From NCBI GenBank assembly GCA_943912755.1, contig CALTWF010000015.1, forward strand, positions 9,019 to 73,018: a stretch of DNA of 64,000 nt, given 5' to 3'. Origin of the DNA: an uncultured Pseudomonas sp. (GTDB lineage Bacteria; Pseudomonadota; Gammaproteobacteria; Pseudomonadales; Pseudomonadaceae). Both the position numbers and the translations under genes were made by a program. Within the stretch, counting starts at the first letter, position 1, and the number at the start of each line of letters is the position of its first letter. Shown one piece after another: positions 8,815-17,221 of the stretch. Under the pieces are notes generated by a model. It was not told the origin of the DNA. It saw only the letters and a list, made by a program, of their open reading frames with translations, and made no database searches.

Positions 8815-9441
8815 TCAAGTCCGCTGATCCGTGAGCGGCTTCTCGGCAATGCAATCGAACCGGTGCCAGTGCTTGGGTCCGCGCAGGCTCGAGCCGATGA
8901 ACTCATGCACGTCGAAGCGCTTCAGGCAAAGCCCGTCGAACAGCGCGCGAGCCTCGATTTCAGAATGGAAGGTTCTGCTCGGGTCCGAAGCCCAGCCATC
9001 CCGGTCACCGAAGAGCTCGCCAACGAAAATACCGCCCGGCAACAGCGCGTCCGTCACGACCGACCAGAATTTGCGGAAGTGCTCCGGATGGCAGAACGGC
9101 AAGGCCATACCCGCATGAATCAACCTCGAAGGAGGCAAGGTTGCCAGTGTTTCAAAACGCTGGAGCGCGGTCTCCAGCGTCGAGCCCGGAAAATCCTCGC
9201 CGATGGACCGGACCATCTCGATGGCACCAGGCTCCTTATCGATCGCCAACACGTTCCAACCGGCCTGAAGCAAGGCCCGGGTTGCATTGCCAGTGCCGCA
9301 GCCCAGGTCCACGGCGCTACCTCTGTCGGCCTGCGGGCCGGCCAGGCCAATGGCCGTGCCAAGCAACGATGATGCGGGACTGTCCCGATGATGCTGGTAA
9401 TAAGCGTTCCATTCGGGTTTCCCGCTTGAGGCTTCGTGCAT
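8815..9441 (-). CDS. Class I SAM-dependent methyltransferase
   Basis: 208 residues. The SAM-binding motif I is clear (AVDLGCGTGNATRALL, residues about 43-58), followed by motif II acid LAIDKEP. It resembles small TehB/UbiE-like methyltransferases. The substrate is not predictable. It is monocistronic, convergent with the receptor gene and divergent from the VOC gene at 9559. Confidence 0.8.
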   Translation of the reverse strand: MHEASSGKPEWNAYYQHHRDSPASSLLGTAIGLAGPQADRGSAVDLGCGTGNATRALLQAGWNVLAIDKEPGAIEMVRSIGEDFPGSTLETALQRFETLATLPPSRLIHAGMALPFCHPEHFRKFWSVVTDALLPGGIFVGELFGDRDGWASDPSRTFHSEIEARALFDGLCLKRFDVHEFIGSSLRGPKHWHRFDCIAEKPLTDQRT

Positions 9442-9558
9442 TTGTCCTACCGTCCTTGGTTATCCAGCGATACCTGCAAAAAACCGCCGTATGCTGGCAG
9501 ACAAGTGACGTTCAAGCCAGCCGACACCAAGATCAACCGACCACCGCCGGGGACAGCC

Positions 9559-9975
9559 ATGAGCCCTTTTGAAATCAAACACCTGGATCACATCGTCCTG
9601 CGCGTCGAAGACATGCAGGCCAGCCTGGACTTCTATACCCGGACCTTGGGATGCCCGATCAGAAAACGCCGCGACGACCTCGGCATGATCCACCTCGGCG
9701 CCGGCACGTCGATGATCGACCTGGTGGATGCGCAAGGCCCACTGGGCCGCCAGGGCGGCGGCCTGGCCGATCCCCGCCACCGCAACCTCGACCACTTCTG
9801 CCTGCGCATTGCGCCGTTCGATGAACAGCGCATCCTCGCCTTCCTGCACGCGGCCGGGATCAAGGCGGAAAAGGCCGCCAGCCGATACGGCGCCGAGGGT
9901 GAGGGACTGTCGATCTACTGCTTCGACCCCGATGGCAACCAGGTCGAATTGAAAGGACCGCCCCGCCAGGGCTGA
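9559..9975 (+). CDS. VOC superfamily (glyoxalase/bleomycin-resistance fold) protein
   Basis: 138 residues from ATG 9559. Two beta-alpha-beta-beta-beta modules begin KHLDHIVLRVEDMQASLDFY and NLDHFCLRI. Metal-ligand positions are plausible: His near residue 8, Glu or His in the second module, and the terminal YCFDPDGNQVELKGP with its Glu. Members include glyoxalase I, fosfomycin resistance proteins and extradiol dioxygenases. Length and ending fit a small lyase or dioxygenase-like VOC protein; the substrate is unknown. Confidence 0.8.
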   Translation: MSPFEIKHLDHIVLRVEDMQASLDFYTRTLGCPIRKRRDDLGMIHLGAGTSMIDLVDAQGPLGRQGGGLADPRHRNLDHFCLRIAPFDEQRILAFLHAAGIKAEKAASRYGAEGEGLSIYCFDPDGNQVELKGPPRQG

Positions 9976-10009
9976 TCCGCGATCGACAGTCCAGGCCAGG
10001 CCTGCCGGG

Positions 10010-10309
10010 TCACAGCTGGCTGATGTCGTCCAGCAGATGCACCTGGCGCTCACTCACCAGGCCTTCGGCCTGCTCGGCCATGGCCAGGTAGTGCGGCATC
10101 TGCCGGTGCAGCTCGATGGCGGCCATGTCGACCCAGCGCTCGACGAAGACAAAACGCCCCGGTTCATCCTGGCTGCGGTGCAAGGCGTAGGCCAGGCAAC
10201 CGGCCTCCGCGTTCGACGGCTCCACGCAGGCGCGCAGCACCCGCTCCAGGGCCTCGGCCTGGCCCTCGTGGGCCTTGAGTACCGCCACTACAACGATCGA
10301 ATCGCTCAT
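10010..10309 (-). CDS. Antibiotic biosynthesis monooxygenase (ABM/YgiN-type) domain protein
   Basis: 99 residues forming one dimeric ferredoxin-like ABM domain (IVVVAVLKAHEGQAEALERVL; FVFVERWVDMAAIELH). E. coli YgiN, a quinol monooxygenase, is the nearest well-known type. It is the last gene of a four-gene minus-strand unit: its ATG abuts the stop of the reductase gene with no gap. Operon context suggests a role with quinones or other electrophiles. Confidence 0.85.
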   Translation of the reverse strand: MSDSIVVVAVLKAHEGQAEALERVLRACVEPSNAEAGCLAYALHRSQDEPGRFVFVERWVDMAAIELHRQMPHYLAMAEQAEGLVSERQVHLLDDISQL

Positions 10310-11359
10310 TTACACAGCCTCCAGTTCATCGCTACCGACACGGATCACCAACTTGCCGAAATTCTCCCCTTGCAGCAGGCCGATAAAGGCCTGCGGCGCA
10401 TTCTCCAGGCCATCGACCAGGGCCTCGCGGTAATGGATGCGGCCCTCGGCCAGCCATTGCGACATCTGCTGATGGAACTCAGGGAAATGCTGGCCGTAGT
10501 CATCGAAGATGATGAAGCCCTGCATCCGGATGCGCTTGCGCAGCAAGGCGCCCATCAGCTGCGGCAGGCGGTCGGGACCTGGCGGCAAGGCGGTATCGTT
10601 GTAGTGGGCAATGATCCCGCACACCGGCACCCGCGCCTTGGCGTTGAGCAGCGGGAACACCGCGTCGAACACCTTGCCGCCGACGTTCTCGTAGTACACA
10701 TCGATGCCCTGCGGGCAGGCCTGGGCCAGTTGCTCGGCGAAATCGGCGGCATGGTGGTCGAGGCAGGCATCGAAGCCCAGCACCTCGACCGCGTGGCGGC
10801 ACTTCTCGGCGCCACCGGCCACACCCACCACGCGGCAGCCCTTGAGCTTGCCGATCTGCCCGACCGTCGCCCCCACCGGCCCGGTGGCCGCGGCCACCAC
10901 CAGGGTTTCCCCGGCTTGCGGCTGGCCGATATCGAGCAGGCCCATATAGGCGGTGAAACCGGGCATGCCCAGCACGCCAAGGGCGTAGGACGGCTGCTGC
11001 GGCGCGGCGCCGAGGTTCATCAGGCCGGCGGCGTCGGCCACGGCGTAGTCCTGCCAGCCATTTTGCGAAAGCACCCAGTCGCCTACCGCGTAGTCCGGGT
11101 GATGGGACGCCACGACCCGGCTGACGGTACCGGCGACCATCACCGCATCCAGCGCCACTGGCGGCGCATAGGACGGCGCATCGCTCATGCGTCCGCGCAT
11201 GTACGGGTCGAGCGAAAGGTAAACGGTGCGCAGCAGCACCTGGCCGGGGCCGGGCAGGGGCACGGCGCCGTGTTCCAGGCGGAAGTTGGCCTCGGTGGGC
11301 GCGCCGTGGGGGCGCGACGCCAGCACCAGGCGGCGGTTGCTGTTCGGTTGTTGCGGCAT
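10310..11359 (-). CDS. NADP-dependent medium-chain reductase (CurA/leukotriene B4 12-hydroxydehydrogenase-like)
   Basis: 349 residues from ATG 11359. The N-terminal part has the zinc-free MDR pattern LSLDPYMRGRMSD. The Rossmann region begins at TLVVAAATGPVGATVGQIGKLKGCRVVGVAGG (split here: VAAATGPVGATVGQ, then VVGVAGG), and IDVYYENVGG is typical of the curcumin/prostaglandin reductase subfamily. These enzymes reduce alpha,beta-unsaturated carbonyls with NADPH. Lying between a DJ-1/PfpI protein and an ABM protein under a TetR regulator, it fits an electrophile-detoxification operon. Confidence 0.88.
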   Translation of the reverse strand: MPQQPNSNRRLVLASRPHGAPTEANFRLEHGAVPLPGPGQVLLRTVYLSLDPYMRGRMSDAPSYAPPVALDAVMVAGTVSRVVASHHPDYAVGDWVLSQNGWQDYAVADAAGLMNLGAAPQQPSYALGVLGMPGFTAYMGLLDIGQPQAGETLVVAAATGPVGATVGQIGKLKGCRVVGVAGGAEKCRHAVEVLGFDACLDHHAADFAEQLAQACPQGIDVYYENVGGKVFDAVFPLLNAKARVPVCGIIAHYNDTALPPGPDRLPQLMGALLRKRIRMQGFIIFDDYGQHFPEFHQQMSQWLAEGRIHYREALVDGLENAPQAFIGLLQGENFGKLVIRVGSDELEAV

Positions 11360-11408
11360 GTGCGGCTCCTTGAACAAGGGAATGATTCGGGATTCAGGCG
11401 CCAGCGGC

Positions 11409-12086
11409 TCAGCCCAGTTGCTGCAGCAGCGCCTCGGCAACGCCCTCGGAGCTGGCCGGGTTCTGCCCGGTGATCAGCCGGCCATCGACCACGGTCAGCG
11501 GCTGCCAGTCGGCGGTCTTCTGGTACTGCGCGCCGAGGGCGGTGAACTCGTCCTCGATCAGGAACGGCACCACGTCGGCCAGCTGCACGGCGGCCTCTTC
11601 GCTATTGGTGAAACCGGTCACCCGGCGGCCCTTGACCAGCGGTGCGCCGTCGGCGCTGCGCACATGGCGTAGCACGCCCGGGGCATGGCAGACGAAGGCG
11701 ATCGGCTTGCCGGCGCGCTCGAAGGCTTCGATCAGGGCAATGGACACCGGCAACTCGGCCAGGTCCCACAGCGGGCCATGGCCGCCGGGGTAGAAGACGG
11801 CATCGAAGCCATCGGCGTCGAGGGTGTCCAGGCGCACGCTGTTGGCCAGCACCTGTTGCGCGGCGCTGTCGGCCTGGAAGCGCCGGGTCATCTCGGTCTG
11901 CGACTCGGGCAGCGCGCTTTTCGGGTCCAGCGGCGGCTGGCCGCCGGCCGGCGAGGCCACGGTCACCCTGGCGCCGGCATCGAGCAGCACGTAGTAGGGA
12001 GCCGCGAACTCTTCCAGCCAGAAACCGGTTTTTTCGCCGGTATTGCCCAGCGAATCGTGTGAAGTCAAAACCATCAGTACGTTCAT
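11409..12086 (-). CDS. DJ-1/PfpI family protein, Hsp31/glyoxalase III-like
   Basis: 225 residues. The nucleophile elbow FVCHAPGVL carries the reactive Cys near residue 130, and FYPGGHGPLWDL is the conserved Gly-His loop. Length and the N-terminal SHDSLGNTGEKTGFWLEEF match class I glutamine-amidotransferase-like proteins of the Hsp31/GLO3 group, which act on methylglyoxal or as stress proteins. It is the second gene of the TetR-led minus-strand operon, 36 bases after tetR. Confidence 0.85.
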   Translation of the reverse strand: MNVLMVLTSHDSLGNTGEKTGFWLEEFAAPYYVLLDAGARVTVASPAGGQPPLDPKSALPESQTEMTRRFQADSAAQQVLANSVRLDTLDADGFDAVFYPGGHGPLWDLAELPVSIALIEAFERAGKPIAFVCHAPGVLRHVRSADGAPLVKGRRVTGFTNSEEAAVQLADVVPFLIEDEFTALGAQYQKTADWQPLTVVDGRLITGQNPASSEGVAEALLQQLG

Positions 12087-12122
12087 CGATCAGCTCTCCG
12101 GAGCGGTAGATAAATTGTCGTG

Positions 12123-12719
12123 TCAGACAGGGGCTTGCAGGGCGCGGACGCTCTCGTCCAGCGCCATCGCGAATGGCGCGGCGCTGCGGTTGATCTTGGC
12201 CAGCAGGCTGGCCCCCAGCCACAGGGCGTAGAGCCGGGCGGCCAGGGCCGTGGCCGGTTCCGCCAGGACCAGCGAACGGTCGGCGCGCGCGCTATCGAGG
12301 CCACTGGCCAGGCGCTGGATGATCGCCTCGGTCCCCCGGGCCAGCGCCAGGCGCATGGCCTCGGACAGGTCCGACACCTCGGCGCCCAGTTTGACCGCCA
12401 GGCATTGGCCGTCGTTGCAGTCGCCGCACTGGTTGTCGATCCAGCGTTGCCAATAGCCGAGCAGGCGTTCGCGCCCCGACAGCCCGGGAGTGGCCAGCAG
12501 TACGTCCATCTGCGTGATATAGCGCGCAAAATAATCGTCCAGCAGCGCCTCGCCGAAACCGTCCTTGGACGGGAAGTAATGGTAGAACGAGCCCTTGGGC
12601 ACGCCGGCGGCAGCCAGCACTGCATTGATGCCCACGGCGGAAAACCCCTTGCGCCCGACGATGGCCTGGCCGCAGTCGAGGATCTTGCGTCGTGTGCTGT
12701 TCGCTTCGTTCATGGCCAT
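12123..12719 (-). CDS. TetR-family regulator with a cysteine cluster (NemR/AcuR-like)
   Basis: 198 residues; a second in-frame ATG at 12713 is equally possible. The HTH is FSAVGINAVLAAAGVPKGSFYHYFPSKDGF. The ligand domain has CGDCNDGQC at about residues 98-106, three cysteines that could act as an electrophile or redox switch, as Cys106 does in E. coli NemR. It heads the operon with DJ-1, MDR reductase and ABM genes. A palindrome upstream (12736-12750) is the likely operator, so it probably represses itself and these genes until an electrophile modifies it. Confidence 0.88.
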   Translation of the reverse strand: MAMNEANSTRRKILDCGQAIVGRKGFSAVGINAVLAAAGVPKGSFYHYFPSKDGFGEALLDDYFARYITQMDVLLATPGLSGRERLLGYWQRWIDNQCGDCNDGQCLAVKLGAEVSDLSEAMRLALARGTEAIIQRLASGLDSARADRSLVLAEPATALAARLYALWLGASLLAKINRSAAPFAMALDESVRALQAPV

Positions 12720-12735
12720 GGGCTCACCGGATCAT

Positions 12736-12750
12736 TAGACCAGTCGTCTA
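12736..12750. promoter_or_regulatory. TetR operator palindrome
   Basis: TAGACCAGTCGTCTA is a perfect inverted repeat with 5-bp arms (TAGAC / GTCTA) and a 5-base centre, 17 bases upstream of the tetR start. It closely resembles the TAGACC...GGTCTA NemR box as I recall it. Confidence 0.65.
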
Positions 12751-12903
12751 GTTCGTGGAAAGGGATGCTATGCCCCGGGACAGGCGGCAACAATGTCGAA
12801 TACGCCATGATTCCGGACACGCTGCGACCGCGCTGCCGCGCCGGTTTGCCAAGCGCGCCGGTTGCGTCAACAATCGCTCTCCCCTGCCCTGCGGAGTCTT
12901 GCC

Positions 12904-13842
12904 ATGCACCATGTCGCGCTGATCGTCTACCCCCAGTTCCAGTCGATGTGCCTGGCACTGGGCTCGGTGTTCGAGTGCGCCAACCTGCTGCGCGGCGAGG
13001 CCGCCTACCGTTTTTCCCTGGTTTCGGAAACCGGCGGGCTGGTGCAGTCGTCCCAGGGCTTCGCCGTTGATACCCAGCCCATGCAGGCCGGTGCCTACGA
13101 CACGCTGATCGTCAGCGGCTTCCTGGAAACGGAGACGCCCCCGCCGGGGCTGCTGCACTGCCTGGCGCAGGCAGCGACGGACTCACGCCGGCTGGTGGCG
13201 CTGTGCACCGGCATCTTCGTCCTTGCCGAAGCGGGCCTGCTGGCGGGCAAGCGCGCCACCACCCATTGGCTGCACGCGCCGGCCTTCACCAAGCGCTACC
13301 CGCAGATCCCGCTGGAGGACAACCGCCTGTTCGTGGTCGATGGCCAGGTGTGGACCGGCGCGGGCATGAGCGGCGGCACCGACATGGCGCTGGCCATGGT
13401 CGAGAACGACCTCGGCCGCGACCTGGCGCGGCAGGTCGCGCACAAACTGGTGATGTCCGAACGGCGCAGCGGCGAGCACCCGCAATGCTCGGCGCTGCTG
13501 GCGCTGGAGCCGAGGTCCGACCGCATCCAGCTGGCCCTGGCCTATGCTCGCGAGAACCTGCGCAGCAACCTGTCGGTGGAAGCCCTGGCCGAAGTGGCGC
13601 GGCTCAGCCCGCGGCAGTTCAGCCGGGTGTTTCGCGAACAGACCGGCGAAACCCCGGCCAAGGGCGTGGAGAAGCTGCGGGTGGAGGCCGCCCGGGTGCT
13701 GCTGGAAACCAGCCACCACCCGGTGGAAGTGATCGCCCACGAAACCGGCTTCGGCGACCGCGAGCGCTTGCGCCAGGCGTTTCTGCGCGCCTTCGGCAAG
13801 CCGCCGCAGGCGTTGCGCAAGGGGGTTGTGGTGGGTGGTTGA
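12904..13842 (+). CDS. GlxA-like transcriptional regulator (DJ-1/PfpI domain plus AraC HTH)
   Basis: 312 residues from ATG 12904. Residues 1-170 form a DJ-1/PfpI-like domain: YPQFQSM, LVALCTGIFVLAEAGLL with the elbow Cys, and TTHW. The C-terminal AraC HTH runs from about 215 (NLSVEALAEVARLSPRQFSRVFREQTGETPAK, then FGDRERLRQAFLRAFGKPP). This architecture is shared by GlxA-type regulators. It is divergent from the TetR operon; the pairing of DJ-1 domains on both sides is suggestive but unproven. The target is unknown. Confidence 0.9.
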   Translation: MHHVALIVYPQFQSMCLALGSVFECANLLRGEAAYRFSLVSETGGLVQSSQGFAVDTQPMQAGAYDTLIVSGFLETETPPPGLLHCLAQAATDSRRLVALCTGIFVLAEAGLLAGKRATTHWLHAPAFTKRYPQIPLEDNRLFVVDGQVWTGAGMSGGTDMALAMVENDLGRDLARQVAHKLVMSERRSGEHPQCSALLALEPRSDRIQLALAYARENLRSNLSVEALAEVARLSPRQFSRVFREQTGETPAKGVEKLRVEAARVLLETSHHPVEVIAHETGFGDRERLRQAFLRAFGKPPQALRKGVVVGG

Positions 13843-13917
13843 GGTGGGCCGGCCTGAAAAACAGCCAGGTTCAAACGTCTTTCCAAAATGAAGACGCCAA
13901 GACGCCAAGGAGGGCTT

Positions 13918-14562
13918 GTGATCAAACCGAAATATTTCGCCGCGCTGATGCTGTTTACCGCAGCCTCTGCGCAAGCCGACCTGGAAATTCGCAGCCTGGC
14001 CGACAGTCCCCGTCACGCGGCCGCGTTGCAGCGATTGCAGGCCGCGAGCGCCAGGCAACCCGCGCCTGAAGCCGGCTTTCCTAGCCTGAAGCAGATCATC
14101 GCGGGTATGCAGACGGGCCGCATAATGGCTGGTCTTGCCGGACAAGCGCCCACCTACCAATCGCCCTCAAGGCCGGCGATCGAGCAACTCGGCTGCCATC
14201 TTGCCGGTGAGGCGCCATCGGGGGTCGAGCGCAAGGCCGGTGGCCTCAATGGGGTCATGTCGGTGTATGCCTGTGGCTCGAAGTATGTCGTCACCTACGA
14301 GTACGACTACTCGGTGGCGCTTACCCAGCGGGTGGTGGTGGTCGACGATGACTTTGCACAGCACACCGATCCGCGCACGCCGCTGATCAAGACCAGGGTG
14401 GTGACCAGGGGGGAGACACGCCTGACGGCCATGCGCTGGCTGAACCCCAGAAACGAGATTCGCTATGAGGTTTACGCGGAGCACTCGCAGGCTGCCGATG
14501 AAACGCTGGAAAAGAGCCTGGAGTCGGTACTCGGGGCCACTGCACTGGCCTGGTCGCGCTGA
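13918..14562 (+). CDS. Secreted hypothetical protein
   Basis: 214 residues from GTG 13918, chosen because a near-perfect AAGGAGG lies 5-11 bases upstream and because this start places a signal peptide (KYFAALMLFTAASAQA) at the N-terminus. An ATG at 13888 would add ten charged residues before it. The mature protein has two cysteines (GCHLAG, YACGSKY) that could form a disulfide. No family recognised. Monocistronic. Confidence 0.7.
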   Translation: MIKPKYFAALMLFTAASAQADLEIRSLADSPRHAAALQRLQAASARQPAPEAGFPSLKQIIAGMQTGRIMAGLAGQAPTYQSPSRPAIEQLGCHLAGEAPSGVERKAGGLNGVMSVYACGSKYVVTYEYDYSVALTQRVVVVDDDFAQHTDPRTPLIKTRVVTRGETRLTAMRWLNPRNEIRYEVYAEHSQAADETLEKSLESVLGATALAWSR

Positions 14563-14732
14563 GGGTCTCTGCCTAGTGTTCGTCGCCCACCCTCTCGGTT
14601 CGGCTTGAGGTACATTTGACGTCGCCTGCACACTCAATGCTTGACTTATCTCCGTCTAACACATGGTTTAAGTCGCTCACTAGAACGGTGTTCAGGCGCC
14701 GCTAACCGAATGTTATGTAAACAAGGGAATGT

Positions 14733-15296
14733 ATGCGTTTAGTTTTAGTCCTTTTCTTCTCTTTGCTTCCAGGTCTTTCGTCAGCAGACACTGAGCTCGA
14801 CAATATGATCGAACGCTACGAATCACAAAAAAATGGTAATTATCTAAATAATCAACAGCTAGCTTTTTTAAGTCACGACATTGGCATGCGTCTTTTGGCG
14901 AGTGAAAAATACGACGCCGCTATCACTTACTTTAAAACCGCATTAGAAATCGACCAGAATATTGACATAAACGACCCCTATCTCGGAGGCCGCTGGACAT
15001 ATTTAGGCCAGGCCTACACGTTCAGTGGCCAGATAAACAAAGGCATTGAGTCGCTCCAGCGAGCCCTTCAGATAGATGAACTGCACTACCCTGACGGGCA
15101 CCTGAACATTGGAATTGCACACGGAAATCTGGGATGGGCTTTAATTCGATCTCGAAACTACCAGAAAGCAAATAAGCATTTAAAAATAGCTTGCACAATC
15201 TTTTTGGCAGCGCTTGGCGAAATCCATCCCCAAACGCTAGATTGCCACAAGAAGATGAACGTTACGCTCAAGCACCTGAAGAATAACCAACAATAG
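14733..15296 (+). CDS. Secreted TPR-repeat protein, probably acquired
   Basis: 187 residues after a good RBS (AAGGGA). It has a signal peptide (MRLVLVLFFSLLPGLSSA) and then about three tetratricopeptide repeats (YDAAITYFKTALEID; GRWTYLGQAYTFSGQINKGI; GNLGWALIRSRNYQKANKHL), so it likely binds another protein in the periplasm. Base composition and codons are clearly more AT-rich than the neighbours (TTT, TTA, AAA, ATA are common), which suggests horizontal transfer. It stands alone between spacers of 170 and 263 bases. Confidence 0.8.
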   Translation: MRLVLVLFFSLLPGLSSADTELDNMIERYESQKNGNYLNNQQLAFLSHDIGMRLLASEKYDAAITYFKTALEIDQNIDINDPYLGGRWTYLGQAYTFSGQINKGIESLQRALQIDELHYPDGHLNIGIAHGNLGWALIRSRNYQKANKHLKIACTIFLAALGEIHPQTLDCHKKMNVTLKHLKNNQQ

Positions 15297-15527
15297 GGAT
15301 ACACGAGTATAAACACACACCGACCGCCTGGTGCCCGACTGAAGTAGAACTGCACTTACATCTACTGAGTTTACAGGGTGCCCCGGCTTCTTTCGCTACT
15401 CGACATTCTTACATACCTTTTCACACAACCTTCCCACGCCCTAGTCTGATAACCAGAACCGTTAACCTGAGCGTAACGATCACCCACCTACCTTGATTGA
15501 TGCCCTGCCGACCCCCGCCCTAAGGTG

Positions 15528-15554
15528 ACTCCACAAAAAGCACAACAGTGGAGT
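15528..15554 (+). promoter_or_regulatory. Hairpin enclosing the mdcA Shine-Dalgarno
   Basis: ACTCCAC (15528-15534) and GTGGAGT (15548-15554) form a perfect 7-bp stem with a 13-base A-rich loop. The 3' arm contains the GGAG of mdcA, whose ATG is at 15560. The loop has an A-rich run close to the Crc/Hfq CA motif (AAnAAnAA, one mismatch). This implies translational control of the malonate operon. The rest of the 263-base spacer (15297-15559) shows no gene. Confidence 0.5.
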
Positions 15555-15559
15555 TAGCG

Positions 15560-17221
15560 ATGACCACCCCTATCGAACCCCCACCGCAGTGGTCGCGGCG
15601 GCGCGCCGAGAAGCAGCGCCGTATCGACCAGGTCCGCCATCTCGCCGACGGCGCGGTGCTGCCGGGCGAGCGTATCGTCGAGGCGCTGGAACTGCTGATC
15701 GCCTCCGGCGACCGCGTGGTGCTCGAAGGCAATAACCAGAAGCAGGCGGACTTTCTCTCCCGCTCCCTGGCCAAGGCCGATCCGGGCAAGCTCCACGACC
15801 TGCACATGATCATGCCCAGCGTCAGCCGCGCCGAACACCTGGACCTGTTCGAACAGGGCATCGCGCGCAAGCTCGACTTTTCCTTCGCCGGCCCGCAAAG
15901 CCTGCGCATCGGCCAGCTGCTCGAAGACGGCCGCCTGGAAGTCGGCGCCATCCATACCTACATCGAGCTGTATTCGCGCCTGCTGGTCGACCTGATTCCC
16001 AACGTCGCGCTGGTCGCCGGCTTCATGGCCGACCGTGCCGGCAATATCTACACCGGCCCGAGCACCGAGGACACCCCGGCGCTGGTCGAGCCGACGGCCT
16101 TCAGCGACGGCATCGTGATCGTCCAGGTCAACCAGCTGGTGGACGATGTCAGCGACCTGCCACGGGTGGATATCCCGGCTTCGTGGGTCGATTTCGTGGT
16201 GGTCGCCGACAAGCCCTTCTATATCGAGCCGCTGTTCACCCGCGATCCGCGCCATATCAAGCCGGTCCACGTGCTGATGGCGATGATGGCGATCCGCGGA
16301 ATCTACGAGAAGCACAACGTCCAGTCGCTCAACCACGGCATCGGTTTCAACACCGCGGCCATCGAGCTGATCCTGCCGACCTACGGCGAGTCCCTGGGGC
16401 TCAAGGGCAAGATCTGCCGCAACTGGACCCTCAACCCGCACCCGACGCTGATCCCGGCCATCGAGACCGGCTGGGTGCAAAGCGTGCATTGCTTCGGCAC
16501 CGAGCTGGGCATGGAGGACTACATCGCCCAGCGCCCGGACGTGTTCTTCACCGGCCGCGATGGCTCGATGCGCTCCAACCGCATGATGTGCCAGCTGGCC
16601 GGGCAGTACGCGGTCGACCTGTTCATCGGCGCGACGCTGCAGGTGGACGGTGACGGCCACTCCTCCACCGTTACCCGTGGCCGCCTGGCCGGCTTCGGCG
16701 GTGCGCCGAACATGGGCCACGACCCGCGCGGCCGGCGCCATGTCACACCCGCCTGGCTGGACATGACCGAGCCGGTGACCCTGCTCGAACGCGGGCGCAA
16801 GCTGGTGGTGCAGATGGTCGAGACCTTCCAGGAAGGCGGCAAACCGACCTTCGTCGACACCCTCGACGCGGTGGACGTGGCGAAAAAGGCCGGCATGCCC
16901 CTGGCGCCGGTGATGATCTACGGCGATGACGTCACCCACCTGCTTACCGAGGAAGGCATTGCCTACCTGTACAAGGCGCGCACCGTGGAAGAACGCCGGG
17001 CGATGATCGCCGCGGTCGCCGGGGTCACCAGCATCGGCCTGCGCCACGACCCGAAAGACACCCTGCGCATGCGCCGCGAAGGGCTGATCGCCCTGCCCGA
17101 GGACCTCGGCATCCAGCGCACCCAGGCCAGCCGCGCGCTGCTGGCGGCCAAGAGCATCGCCGAACTGGTCGAGTGGTCCGGCGGCCTGTACAACCCGCCC
17201 GCACGCTTCAGGAGCTGGTGA
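15560..17221 (+). CDS. mdcA: Malonate decarboxylase alpha subunit (acetyl-S-ACP:malonate ACP transferase)
   Basis: 553 residues from ATG 15560, preferred over an in-frame upstream codon because GTGGAG lies 6-11 bases before it. It exchanges acetate for malonate on the acyl carrier protein MdcC in the cytoplasmic biotin-independent malonate decarboxylase. The sequence has the CoA-transferase-like organisation (SGDRVVLEGNNQKQADFL; SLNHGIGFNTAAIELILP; FGGAPNMGHDPRGRRH). It is the first gene of mdcABCDEGH-madLM and overlaps mdcB by one base. Confidence 0.97.
   Translation: MTTPIEPPPQWSRRRAEKQRRIDQVRHLADGAVLPGERIVEALELLIASGDRVVLEGNNQKQADFLSRSLAKADPGKLHDLHMIMPSVSRAEHLDLFEQGIARKLDFSFAGPQSLRIGQLLEDGRLEVGAIHTYIELYSRLLVDLIPNVALVAGFMADRAGNIYTGPSTEDTPALVEPTAFSDGIVIVQVNQLVDDVSDLPRVDIPASWVDFVVVADKPFYIEPLFTRDPRHIKPVHVLMAMMAIRGIYEKHNVQSLNHGIGFNTAAIELILPTYGESLGLKGKICRNWTLNPHPTLIPAIETGWVQSVHCFGTELGMEDYIAQRPDVFFTGRDGSMRSNRMMCQLAGQYAVDLFIGATLQVDGDGHSSTVTRGRLAGFGGAPNMGHDPRGRRHVTPAWLDMTEPVTLLERGRKLVVQMVETFQEGGKPTFVDTLDAVDVAKKAGMPLAPVMIYGDDVTHLLTEEGIAYLYKARTVEERRAMIAAVAGVTSIGLRHDPKDTLRMRREGLIALPEDLGIQRTQASRALLAAKSIAELVEWSGGLYNPPARFRSW

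Noticed and set aside
14656..14720. A possible integron attC-like site before the AT-rich TPR gene (GTCTAAC ... GTTATGT)
   Set aside because: The right end does not fit GTTRRRY, the arms do not pair convincingly, and no integrase or further cassettes are present.
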